Positions 8,878-17,703 of a DNA stretch of 64,000 bases are shown piece by piece. The notes below the pieces were generated by a model. That model did not search any database. It was given only the letters and a program-made list of their open reading frames with translations, and was not told where the DNA came from. The stretch is from the NCBI GenBank assembly GCA_009838195.1, contig VXSC01000022.1, forward strand, positions 102,923 through 166,922, in the 5' to 3' direction. The DNA comes from Rhodothermaceae bacterium (GTDB lineage: Bacteria > Bacteroidota > Rhodothermia > Rhodothermales > Bin80). Both the position numbers and the translations under genes were made by a program. Position 1 is the stretch's first letter. Each line of letters opens with the position of its first letter.

Positions 8878-11160
8878 GTGTCCTCTTCAACTTCCATCCG
8901 CGTTGCCCTAGTTGGTAACCCCAACGTCGGCAAAACCACGCTCTTTAATCGGCTCACCGGCCTGAATCAGCGGATCGCTAATTTTCCAGGAGTCACGGTT
9001 GAGCGGAAGTCAGGAAGCCTGACAGGATCACCACATGTTGAAGTGATTGATCTCCCTGGCACGTACAGTCTTACCCCAAGATCCCTGGACGAACGGATTA
9101 CCTATGAGGTTTTGGTAGGGCGCAGGGACGAAGCACCAGATCTTGTGGTTTGCGTGGTGGATGCCGGTAACCTGGAACGCAACCTCTACGTTGTCAGCCA
9201 GGTGATCGACATAGAAATACCAGTGATCTTGGCCCTGAATATGGTGGACGCAGCGGAAGAAAACGGGTTGGTTGTAGATGTACCTGCGCTGGAAACGGAG
9301 CTTGGGGTCCCGGTCGTCCCACTCGTTGCCTCCCGGGGTAAGGGAGTTGATGAGCTAAAAAAGCAGATCCTGGATCCTCCCAAACCTGCACAGGGGTATC
9401 GATGGACGCTCATGGATGCGGTGGATGCAAAGATTCCAGCTCTGTCCAAGGAGCTGGTTGAGGAAGCTCCGCAAGTCCAGCTTGATCACGGCAGGATGGA
9501 AATTTTGCGTGCACTGGCGGAAGACGAAGCATTGGATACATGGCGCCAGATCGCGCCCGGGTTTGTGCGCCACATTGAAGAGCTGCGGAAAGAATTTGCC
9601 GAGCGGGGGATTGCATGGAGGCATGCGGAAGTAAGTGGGCGGTACGCATGGCTGGGGCCCATCGTCAATAAGACGGTACGCAGAGTGAAGGGGGCAGCGA
9701 CGCTCAGTGATCGGATTGATGCAGTCCTAACCCATCAAATTTTTGGCCCCCTGTTCTTCCTAGTCATCCTAGTTGGTATTTTTCAGGCCGTTTTTTCGTG
9801 GGCGACGCCCGCCATGGATTTGATTGAAACTGGAATGTCAGCATTGGCGGCAGGGATCCAGTCCGTCCTTCCAGCTGGCTGGGCAACAGATCTCCTGACC
9901 GATGGTGTGGTTACCGGAGTAGGCAATGTGGTAGTGTTCCTCCCTCAGATATTGCTTCTCTTTTTCTTCTTGGGCCTCATGGAAGACACAGGGTATATGG
10001 CCCGCAGTGCGTTCATTATGGATCGAATCATGAAGCGTGTAGGGTTGAGTGGAGGCTCTGTCCTGCCACTACTCAGTTCATATGCCTGTGCGATTCCGGG
10101 AATCATGGCTGCCAGAACGCTTGATAATGAGCGGGATCGTCTGATCACGATCATGGTCGCACCCCTGATGAGCTGCTCCGCTCGCTTGCCAGTCTACACC
10201 CTCTTCATTGCTGCCTTCATCCCTGCGGGGACACTGGGGATATTTGGCTACCAGGGGCTGGCGATGTTCTCAATGTATATGATGGGGACGGTAATGGCGT
10301 TTGTGGCCGCAGCGATCCTGAAGCGGTTTGTCTTCACCAAGGGCTCCGAGAGCTACTTTGTGATGGAGCTGCCTCCTTATCGGCGGCCCCGAGCGCGCCA
10401 GATACTTTGGCGCATGATTCAGCGCTCCAAAGTATTTGCGGTGCGTGCAGGGAAAATTATTTTGGCCTGTAGCATCGTTCTGTGGTTCCTGGCAAGTTAT
10501 CCGCGTGTTGATACAAACGCTGAGAGGACGCAGGTTGAGATGCAGGCAGCACAGCAGCGCGAGGCAAGGTATGCCGAAGCAGAGACGCTTTTGCCAACAC
10601 CAGATATGGCTTTACCTGCTCTGGAGGGTTCGCTGGAGGGCGGAGATCCTACAATGGCACAGATACAGTCCATCATGCAACAGGCAGAGCTTGAGTATGC
10701 TGCAGCGCTGGATAGTGCCCGTATTGTTGAACAGTCGGCTCAAATCCGAGGGAGTGCTGTTGGATATCTGGGACGGATTCTTGAACCTGTGATGCAGCCC
10801 CTGGGGTTCGACTGGAAGATTAGTGCGGGTCTGGTGAGCGCTTTCGCCGCACGTGAAGTGATCATCTCTACACTCGGCATCATTTATAGTGTTGCGGATG
10901 CGGAAGAGGGAGTGGCGCTGCGGGATGCGCTGAAAGCCGACCGCTATCCAGATGGACGCCCTGTATTTACGCCATTGGTGGCGGTCAGCCTGCTTGTATT
11001 TTTTGTGTTCGCGCTCCAGTGCATGAGTACGCTGGCGATTGCACGCCGGGAGACCAATACCTGGCGATGGCCCCTGGTCATGTGGCTTTACATGACAGCA
11101 CTTGCGTACATAGCTTCCCTCCTGGTGTACCAGGGAGGACAATTGCTTGGCCTGTCCTAG
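8878..11160 (+). CDS. feoB: Ferrous iron transporter FeoB
   Basis: Inner-membrane Fe(II) transporter of 760 residues. The N-terminal G domain has G1 GNPNVGKT (13-20), G3 DLPG (58-61) and G4 NMVD. The membrane part contains the two gate regions, with conserved cysteines in SYACAIPG and MSCSARLPVY. A polar, glutamate- and glutamine-rich stretch at about residues 545-625 sits between membrane segments and is longer than I expect for the family. The start is GTG. It is the third gene of the feo operon; a tRNA gene on the opposite strand follows at once. Confidence 0.96.
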   Translation: MSSSTSIRVALVGNPNVGKTTLFNRLTGLNQRIANFPGVTVERKSGSLTGSPHVEVIDLPGTYSLTPRSLDERITYEVLVGRRDEAPDLVVCVVDAGNLERNLYVVSQVIDIEIPVILALNMVDAAEENGLVVDVPALETELGVPVVPLVASRGKGVDELKKQILDPPKPAQGYRWTLMDAVDAKIPALSKELVEEAPQVQLDHGRMEILRALAEDEALDTWRQIAPGFVRHIEELRKEFAERGIAWRHAEVSGRYAWLGPIVNKTVRRVKGAATLSDRIDAVLTHQIFGPLFFLVILVGIFQAVFSWATPAMDLIETGMSALAAGIQSVLPAGWATDLLTDGVVTGVGNVVVFLPQILLLFFFLGLMEDTGYMARSAFIMDRIMKRVGLSGGSVLPLLSSYACAIPGIMAARTLDNERDRLITIMVAPLMSCSARLPVYTLFIAAFIPAGTLGIFGYQGLAMFSMYMMGTVMAFVAAAILKRFVFTKGSESYFVMELPPYRRPRARQILWRMIQRSKVFAVRAGKIILACSIVLWFLASYPRVDTNAERTQVEMQAAQQREARYAEAETLLPTPDMALPALEGSLEGGDPTMAQIQSIMQQAELEYAAALDSARIVEQSAQIRGSAVGYLGRILEPVMQPLGFDWKISAGLVSAFAAREVIISTLGIIYSVADAEEGVALRDALKADRYPDGRPVFTPLVAVSLLVFFVFALQCMSTLAIARRETNTWRWPLVMWLYMTALAYIASLLVYQGGQLLGLS

Positions 11161-11166
11161 TGGATG

Positions 11167-11240
11167 TGGGCCCAGAGGGACTTGAACCCCCGACCGACGG
11201 ATTATGAGTCCGCTGCTCTAACCGACTGAGCTATGGGCCC
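11167..11240 (-). tRNA. tRNA with CAT anticodon (Met elongator or Ile2)
   Basis: A full cloverleaf can be drawn on the minus strand: a 7-bp acceptor stem GGGCCCA/TGGGCCC, D-stem GCTC/GAGC, anticodon stem GCGGA/TCCGT around loop CTCATAA, and T-stem GGGGG/CCCTC around TTCAAGT. Discriminator is A; CCA is not encoded. A CAT anticodon belongs either to elongator Met or to lysidine-modified Ile2; I cannot decide from the sequence alone, and it is not initiator-like. Confidence 0.93.
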
Positions 11241-11319
11241 AATATGAACCAAATTAAGGCTTATCGCGTTGGGAAGACGTATACTAGAGTTGATTCTGTC
11301 ACCGTTTTACGTTGATAAA

Positions 11320-12123
11320 ATGAAAAATCTCACGCTCGTATCCATCCTCTTGCTTTCAGGGATGATCTGCAGCGCGTCGAGATCACAGGATGCCCCTGAT
11401 CCCGCTCCTGATGTGATGATAGATCTCTCGCATAGCTTCGATTCGACCACAATCCATTGGCCAACCGTCCAGGGATTTAAGCTCCATGAGACTGTCAAAG
11501 GATGGCAGGAGCCCGGTTACTACTACGAGGCAAACTCGTTTGAAATGGCAGAACATACCGGTACCCATATGGATGCTCCGATTCACTTTGCGGAGGGGAA
11601 GTGGTCCGCCCACGAAATCCCCCTGGAAAACCTTATCGGACCAGGGGTTGTAGTGGATGTGAGTGATCAGGTGGCCGAGAATCGGGATTATCAAATCGGT
11701 GTTGTTGATCTGGAATCGTGGGAAACCGAACATGGGAGGCTGCCGGATGGGGCAATGGTGTTATTTCGAACTGGCTTTGGCGAGTACTGGCCCGACCCCG
11801 TCAAGTATATGGGCACTGATTTGTTGGGACCGGAAGCGCTACCACACCTTGATTTTCCAGGTATCGGGGCAGATGCGGCACGGTGGCTACGGGATGAACG
11901 TAGTGTGGATGCTGTCGGAATTGATACGGCCAGCCTTGATTATGGCCAGTCAGACACTTACGAAAGTCATCAGGAGCTCTTTCAGGGCAACATTATTGGA
12001 TTTGAAAATCTGGCAAACCTAGATAAATTGCCTCCCAAGGGGTTTACGATTATTGCTTTACCCATGAAGATCAAGGGTGGCAGTGGTGGTCCAGTCCGAA
12101 TCATAGCTATGATGCACAACTAA
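11320..12123 (+). CDS. Exported cyclase-family (kynurenine formamidase-like) hydrolase
   Basis: A 267-residue metal-dependent hydrolase. The family signature EHTGTHMDAPIHF (HxGTHxDxPxHF), which binds the metal, is intact, and the typical VGIDTASLDYGQS segment follows later. Relatives hydrolyse N-formylkynurenine or similar amides; the substrate is not predictable. The ATG at 11320 begins a signal peptide (MKNLTLVSILLLSGMICSAS), which places it outside the cytoplasm; an upstream start would bury that signal. It is followed after 1 bp by an Lrp-type regulator, so the two genes form one unit. Confidence 0.85.
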   Translation: MKNLTLVSILLLSGMICSASRSQDAPDPAPDVMIDLSHSFDSTTIHWPTVQGFKLHETVKGWQEPGYYYEANSFEMAEHTGTHMDAPIHFAEGKWSAHEIPLENLIGPGVVVDVSDQVAENRDYQIGVVDLESWETEHGRLPDGAMVLFRTGFGEYWPDPVKYMGTDLLGPEALPHLDFPGIGADAARWLRDERSVDAVGIDTASLDYGQSDTYESHQELFQGNIIGFENLANLDKLPPKGFTIIALPMKIKGGSGGPVRIIAMMHN

Positions 12124-12124
12124 A

Positions 12125-12595
12125 ATGGTAAGCAAGAAAATTGACAAAATTGATGCCCGCATTCTGAACCTCCTGCAGGCCTCGGGGAGGATGAAGCGGG
12201 TCGACATCGCCGCACGCGTCGGGTTAAGTATGACCAGTGTAAGCGATCGCATGCGAAAGCTTGAGGCAAACGGATTCCTGACAGGCTATCATGCAACCGT
12301 GGATCCGAAGGAGATGGGGTTTGATATTACTGCCTTTATTCGCGTTGCAGTGGATACGTCAAGTAATTATGCCACCCTCATTGAGCATGTTTGTGGTTGC
12401 AACGAAGTACTTGAAGCGCATTCGATCACGGGAGAAGGCTCTCACATTCTGAAGGTTAGATCGCATGATACGACCTCGTTGGAGCGATTGCTTGGCAGTA
12501 TTCAATCCTGGCCAGGGGTAACGGGCACGAGAACCAGCATTGTTCTGAGCACCTACAAGGAGACGCGTGAATTGCCTGTATCCCCAGATAACTAG
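12125..12595 (+). CDS. Lrp/AsnC-family transcriptional regulator
   Basis: A 156-residue DNA-binding regulator. Residues about 5-65 form the AsnC-type winged helix-turn-helix (DARILNLLQASGRMKRVDIA and SMTSVSDRMRKLEANGFL), and residues about 70-145 form the RAM ligand-sensing domain, typically binding amino acids. It starts 1 bp after the exported cyclase, so it probably controls, or is co-expressed with, an amino-acid-related function. Confidence 0.92.
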   Translation: MVSKKIDKIDARILNLLQASGRMKRVDIAARVGLSMTSVSDRMRKLEANGFLTGYHATVDPKEMGFDITAFIRVAVDTSSNYATLIEHVCGCNEVLEAHSITGEGSHILKVRSHDTTSLERLLGSIQSWPGVTGTRTSIVLSTYKETRELPVSPDN

Positions 12596-12630
12596 CTCGC
12601 TCGACAACTAGTATCGTCGCACATGAGCGG

Positions 12631-13251
12631 ATGAACCGAATGCCTGAAGATCAGACGAAGACCGGATGGTCAGCGTCCAGTCAGAAGGATCGTGAGCTGG
12701 TTTCCCGCGCACTGGAAGGGGATCAGCGCGCGTACGCACTGCTCGTTCAAAAATACCAGAAAGGGCTGTCCCTGCACATTAAGCGTACGATTGGGGAGAC
12801 AAAAGGGATTGAAGATTTGGTTCAGGAGGCGTTCATGAAGGCATTCAATGCTTTGGATACGTACTCCACCAGTTACGCGTTTTCAACCTGGCTCTACAAG
12901 ATTGCGTCCAATCATGCGATTGATTATAAGCGCAAGCGAAGGCTGGCGACGATCTCGTTGGACAAGCCAACGCAGACCAAAGAGGGTGAGGTCCGTCAGC
13001 AAGTCCCCGATACCACGTACCGGCCGGACCGTAAAATTGAGGGTGGACAGCGTACGAATATCATTCAGGAAGCGATTGATTCGCTGCCTCCCAAGTATCA
13101 CCGGGTAATCGTAATGCGGCACCAGCAGGAAAAATCCTACGAAGAAATTGCTCAGGAACTGGATCTCCCACTCGGAACCGTCAAGGCGCATATTTTCCGG
13201 GCCCGGAGACTATTATACACACGCCTGCGGGATAAGCGTGATTCGCTGTGA
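12631..13251 (+). CDS. ECF-type RNA polymerase sigma-70 family factor
   Basis: A 206-residue sigma factor with region 2 (DLVQEAFMKAFNAL, FSTWLYKIASNHAIDYKRK) and region 4 (SLPPKYHRVIVMRHQQEKSY, LDLPLGTVKAHIFRARRLLY). The linker between the regions is about 40 residues. It directs polymerase to a special promoter set. No anti-sigma factor gene lies next to it, so its control cannot be read here. The family resembles the abundant SigW/RpoE-like factors of Bacteroidota. Confidence 0.92.
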   Translation: MNRMPEDQTKTGWSASSQKDRELVSRALEGDQRAYALLVQKYQKGLSLHIKRTIGETKGIEDLVQEAFMKAFNALDTYSTSYAFSTWLYKIASNHAIDYKRKRRLATISLDKPTQTKEGEVRQQVPDTTYRPDRKIEGGQRTNIIQEAIDSLPPKYHRVIVMRHQQEKSYEEIAQELDLPLGTVKAHIFRARRLLYTRLRDKRDSL

Positions 13252-13378
13252 GAGCTGAGACCATCGGGATCCGAAATGTTCAGGCACAGGACCGCACAAG
13301 ACTGTGCATGGATAACCGAATCTGCAGTGATCCAACCCCCTCAATTGTATATTCAAGAAATTACAGATTAAGAAGCGT

Positions 13379-14686
13379 ATGATTCAGCGATACACCCATT
13401 CGGTTATGCAGAAACTCTGGAGTGAGCAGCGCCAGTTTGAGGTGTGGCTTCAGGTAGAGTTGGCAGTTTGCGAGGCGTGGTCCAGGATCGGAGTCATTCC
13501 CGAAGATGAAGTTCAAACCCTTCGGGAAAACGCATCCTTTGACCTGCAGCGGATTCACGAGATAGAAGAATCTACGCGGCATGATGTGGTTGCGTTTACG
13601 CGTGCGGTCAGCGAGGGACTTGGACCGGAAAAGAAGTGGGTCCATTATGGCCTTACCTCATCCGATGTTGTAGATACGGCCTGGTCCGTACGGCTTGCAG
13701 AAGCGAATCAATACATTGGAGAAGCCCTTGAGGCCCTACTCAAGGTCTTGCATGACCGGGCCCTTGAGCACCGTGATACTCTAATGATGGGCAGGACCCA
13801 TGGAGTGCATGCAGAACCGACCACCTTTGGGCTGAAGCTTGCGCTCTATTATGCAGAGATGGGCCGAAACCTTGCACGGTTCAAAGCGGCTGCTGAGGAG
13901 GTTCGAACAGGGAAATTGTCTGGAGCCGTCGGAACGTTTGCTCATACGCCACCGGAGGTCGAACGAATCACCTGTGAACTCCTCGGCCTTGAACCAGAGC
14001 CAATTGCTACGCAGGTAATCCAGCGGGATCGCCATGCAAATTACGTGAGCGTACTGGCACTCATAGGGGCCAGCCTTGAAAAGATTGCTGTGGAAATTCG
14101 GCACTTGCAGCGCAGCGAAGTCAGAGAGGTCGAGGAAGCGTTTGGGAAAGGGCAGAAAGGTTCCAGTGCCATGCCGCATAAACGCAATCCCATTGGTAGC
14201 GAAAATATCACGGGTTGCGCGCGGTTACTGCGCGGCTATATGGTGGCAGCAATGGAAAATGTAGCCTTGTGGCATGAGAGAGATATTTCACACTCCAGTG
14301 TGGAACGTGTGATTCTCCCCGATGCAACTACGGTCGTACATTATGCTCTGCTGAGATTGACACGTATTCTTCAAAACTTGGTTGTCTACCCTGATCGCAT
14401 GCAGAAGAACCTGGATGCAACCTACGGTTTGTATAACAGCCAGCGATTGATGCTGCACCTGATTGACCACGGGCTGACGCGCGAAGAAGCATATGACCTA
14501 GTTCAGCCCCTTGCAATGCAAAGTTGGAAGGAAGGGAAGCCATTTGAGTCGTTGGTCCTGGCTTCTGCGGAGGTCATGTCCCATACCTCCACGAAAGAGG
14601 TTCGAGATCTCTTCAATGCAGCCCACCATACGAAACAGGTGGATTTACTTTTCTCACGCGTAGGAATTACAAGCTCTAACCCTTGA
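13379..14686 (+). CDS. purB: Adenylosuccinate lyase
   Basis: A 435-residue fumarase/aspartase-superfamily enzyme acting twice in purine synthesis (SAICAR to AICAR, and adenylosuccinate to AMP). The flexible signature loop GSSAMPHKRNPIGSEN, with the catalytic serine, is intact, as are VHYGLTSSDVVDTA and MMGRTHGVHAEP. Length is normal. It stands alone, 127 bp behind the sigma-factor gene. A run of nine T at about 14731-14739 follows a very short imperfect hairpin and could aid termination, but the hairpin is weak. Confidence 0.97.
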   Translation: MIQRYTHSVMQKLWSEQRQFEVWLQVELAVCEAWSRIGVIPEDEVQTLRENASFDLQRIHEIEESTRHDVVAFTRAVSEGLGPEKKWVHYGLTSSDVVDTAWSVRLAEANQYIGEALEALLKVLHDRALEHRDTLMMGRTHGVHAEPTTFGLKLALYYAEMGRNLARFKAAAEEVRTGKLSGAVGTFAHTPPEVERITCELLGLEPEPIATQVIQRDRHANYVSVLALIGASLEKIAVEIRHLQRSEVREVEEAFGKGQKGSSAMPHKRNPIGSENITGCARLLRGYMVAAMENVALWHERDISHSSVERVILPDATTVVHYALLRLTRILQNLVVYPDRMQKNLDATYGLYNSQRLMLHLIDHGLTREEAYDLVQPLAMQSWKEGKPFESLVLASAEVMSHTSTKEVRDLFNAAHHTKQVDLLFSRVGITSSNP

Positions 14687-14793
14687 TTCATCACAAAAAA
14701 ATCGAAGGGCATGATATATTGCCTGAAGGTTTTTTTTTGCAAGGAGTTAAAACCACGGTTTGAGTCATGTTGTGCGGAATAGCCGATCGAGCG

Positions 14794-17553
14794 ATGCGTA
14801 CCCTGCTGGTGAGTGTGGTCGTCTGCGTACTTGCTGAGCCTGTTTTTGCACAGACGGGGGCGGTTACCGGCAAGGTCACTGATTCAGAAACAGGCCTGCC
14901 GCTGATCGGTGCGAATGTGTTCATCACGGGGACGGCGATTGGACGTGCGACGGACACAGAGGGAGTCTTTGAGATCCGTAATCTTGCTCCCGGAGTCTAT
15001 ACGCTGCGTGTCAGTTTTGTTGGCTATGCGGCCCAGGAATCTCAGATCACCTTGACTGCGGGTGAGAATTATATATGGAATGTTGCTTTGGTGCCGGGAA
15101 CGGATTTCGATCCGGTTCAGGTGACGGCCGGGCGCCGGAACGAGAAAGCACTGGATGCGCCTGCATCCATTGATGTGATCATTCCACGGGAGTTTCAACT
15201 GGACGTTGCTCCGACGATGGCGCAATCGCTGCGGAATGTGACGGGGGTGGATATGGTACAAACCGGAGTAGATCGCTATGAAATCGTGCTCCGGGGATTC
15301 AATAATGTCTTTTCGCGGACCACTCACGTACTGACCGATTACAGGAAAGCCGGTGCGGCATCGGTTGGGGTCAACCTGCACAATATTATGCCAAGCCTGG
15401 CTATTGACACGGAACGGATCGAAGTTGTACGTGGGCCAGGATCTGCACTTTACGGTCCTGGTGGAGATACCGGGGTCATCCATTATATCTCTAAAGATGC
15501 GTTCAGTTATCCTGGAACCACGGTTTCGGTAAGTGGGGGACAGCGATCCATGTTCAATGTCCAGGGCCGCATCGCAACCGTCTTGGGAAAAAATCTTGGC
15601 GTAAAATTGATTGGCAACTATGCAACGGCAGATGATTTTGCTCTTCAGGACTGTGATCCCTTACTTCTCGAAGCAGAGCGGTTCAGTGAGTGCCCCGATC
15701 CAGAGGATGCAGTGCAGCTGTTCGTAGACGGTGAACGCGAGATCCGGCAGCGTAAGCTGGTATTGTCGGGCAGCGTGGATTGGCGCATGAGTGGTCAAAC
15801 CACACTTTCAGTCAATGGGGGTATTGCCAACCTTGATGGGACTATGCTCAGCAGTATTGGCACCGTTCAGGCCAAAGGATTGATCACCGGCTATGCTCAG
15901 CTTCGATTGGCCAGCGGACCATTCTTCGCGCAGGCTTATGTGAATGCAATCGATTCGCGTGATTCATACATATACGGGGGAGATCTCATTACAGAAGTTT
16001 CGGAAGAGTATGTACTGCAGGGTCAGTACAGGCAGGCGATTGGCTCTCGGCAGGAATTGATCGCAGGCGTTGACGTGACGCTGGAGCATGTGGACAAATT
16101 CGGCGCATATGTACAGTCAACCACAAAGATTTCGGACCGACTAGAATTGACGCTCGCACTTCGGGGAGACTACAACAACGTAGTGACGGACATTCAGGCA
16201 TCTCCCCGGGTTGCACTTGTTCTAAAACCGACACCATCGTCAAGTCTGCGTGCAACATACAACCGCAGCTTTTCCTCGCCGCTTGCCACCGACTACTTCC
16301 TCAATATAGTTGCTGCTTCCCTTGGAGATCTCAATGTGCGGGCACGCGGTGGAGAAAGCGGCTTCACCTATTCCCGGAACCCGGACTATTTGACGCTCGG
16401 AGCTCCAACGGCGCTTGTCGCTTCTAGCATGCTTCCTGGTATGGAAGGCGTGCCAACTCCCGTTGGAATTGATACCGGTGTGATGTACGGACTGATTTAC
16501 GAGGGATTAGTAGCAATCCCGGACGCTGACTTGGCCATGATGCTGGCGGATGCAGGGGTAAATATTCCCGCCTCATTGATCTCTCTTTTGAAGCAGGGAC
16601 TAAGACCTGAAGTTACCCCGGTTCAGGGATTCAGTCCTGGAACTTTGGCATTACCCAATCTCAGTACACTAGAGCTCGTAACTGATCCTGAATTGAATAA
16701 CCTCCCGGATTTGGGGCCGATTAAACCTGCAATGACCCAGTCATGGGAGGTCGGATACAAAGGAATCGTTCGCGATAAGCTCTTGTTCACGGTGGATGGG
16801 TATTTTGCGAAGCGGGAAAATTTTATCGGTCCACTCCAGGCCAAGACTCCGTTTGTGCTTGTCCCGAATCTGCAACAGGATCTCATCCGGGATATTTCGG
16901 CTGGGTTCGCAGCAAACGAAGACATCGTAAATGTACTGGGGTTACTGGGCTTAACTCCCCAAGAAGGTGCAGAAATATTGGTCAATGTCGCCGGGGATGA
17001 TCTTCCCGACAGTGAAACTCCCATCGCGATCGTACAGACAAACGAGAATAACATGGGGGTGGGGCATTTTCCAGAGCTTATGTTGACCTATCCGATCTTT
17101 GGAAGCATTCAGTACTTCGGCATGGATATTTCAGCTCGGATCCTTGCCAGTGATAAACTGATGTTTTTCGGGAATGCATCCTGGATTAGTGACGATTATT
17201 TTGATCACACGGAGCTGGGCGAAGGATCCGAGGATTTGGAGCTGGCACTCAACGCTCCCGGCTTCAAATTCAAGGTTGGTGGGCAATACCAGCGCAGGAA
17301 CGGCTTATCGCTGACTGCATCCGGGCGGTTCATGAAGGGTTTTCCTGTCATAGCAGGGCAGTATATAGGGGAAGTTGAGAGCTATACAATTGTTGATGTT
17401 GGTGTGGGATATTCGATCTATAAGGCTGGAATTCGCGCAGACCTGGGGATCAATAATCTTTTCAACAGCAATCACCGTGAGTTTGTAGGTGCTCCCAGGC
17501 TCGGTCGTGTTGCGTCTTTCCGACTCACCTACACAACGGATCGTGGAAGTTGA
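14794..17553 (+). CDS. TonB-dependent receptor with carboxypeptidase-like domain (first of tandem pair)
   Basis: Outer-membrane TonB-dependent receptor of about 919 residues. A signal peptide (MRTLLVSVVVCVLAEPVFAQ) is followed by a carboxypeptidase-regulatory-like domain (GKVTDSETGLPLIGANVFI), then the plug (VTAGRRNEKALDAPASIDVI ... ERIEVVRGPGSALYGPGG) and a 22-stranded-type barrel. A start 27 bp upstream is also possible. The protein is paralogous to the next gene over its full length but lacks a roughly 17-residue segment (between GVDVTLEHVD and KFGAYVQ) that the neighbour has. No SusD-like partner or TonB gene is adjacent, so the substrate is unknown. Confidence 0.93.
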   Translation: MRTLLVSVVVCVLAEPVFAQTGAVTGKVTDSETGLPLIGANVFITGTAIGRATDTEGVFEIRNLAPGVYTLRVSFVGYAAQESQITLTAGENYIWNVALVPGTDFDPVQVTAGRRNEKALDAPASIDVIIPREFQLDVAPTMAQSLRNVTGVDMVQTGVDRYEIVLRGFNNVFSRTTHVLTDYRKAGAASVGVNLHNIMPSLAIDTERIEVVRGPGSALYGPGGDTGVIHYISKDAFSYPGTTVSVSGGQRSMFNVQGRIATVLGKNLGVKLIGNYATADDFALQDCDPLLLEAERFSECPDPEDAVQLFVDGEREIRQRKLVLSGSVDWRMSGQTTLSVNGGIANLDGTMLSSIGTVQAKGLITGYAQLRLASGPFFAQAYVNAIDSRDSYIYGGDLITEVSEEYVLQGQYRQAIGSRQELIAGVDVTLEHVDKFGAYVQSTTKISDRLELTLALRGDYNNVVTDIQASPRVALVLKPTPSSSLRATYNRSFSSPLATDYFLNIVAASLGDLNVRARGGESGFTYSRNPDYLTLGAPTALVASSMLPGMEGVPTPVGIDTGVMYGLIYEGLVAIPDADLAMMLADAGVNIPASLISLLKQGLRPEVTPVQGFSPGTLALPNLSTLELVTDPELNNLPDLGPIKPAMTQSWEVGYKGIVRDKLLFTVDGYFAKRENFIGPLQAKTPFVLVPNLQQDLIRDISAGFAANEDIVNVLGLLGLTPQEGAEILVNVAGDDLPDSETPIAIVQTNENNMGVGHFPELMLTYPIFGSIQYFGMDISARILASDKLMFFGNASWISDDYFDHTELGEGSEDLELALNAPGFKFKVGGQYQRRNGLSLTASGRFMKGFPVIAGQYIGEVESYTIVDVGVGYSIYKAGIRADLGINNLFNSNHREFVGAPRLGRVASFRLTYTTDRGS

Positions 17554-17703
17554 AGAGTGGGCAATCTATAGTTCTATGTGTTAAATTAGAAAAGGATGGA
17601 TTCGAGGCGCAACAATGGGAGAGTTACAGAAGGATAGTGTTGAGGCTGATTCCAGACCATGCGGTTGAGCGTGTCGTGTCAAACATTCACAAAATCTAGA
17701 ACA

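Noticed and set aside
14715..14740. Possible terminator after purB
   Set aside because: There is a T9 run, but the hairpin has only 4 base pairs with a large loop.
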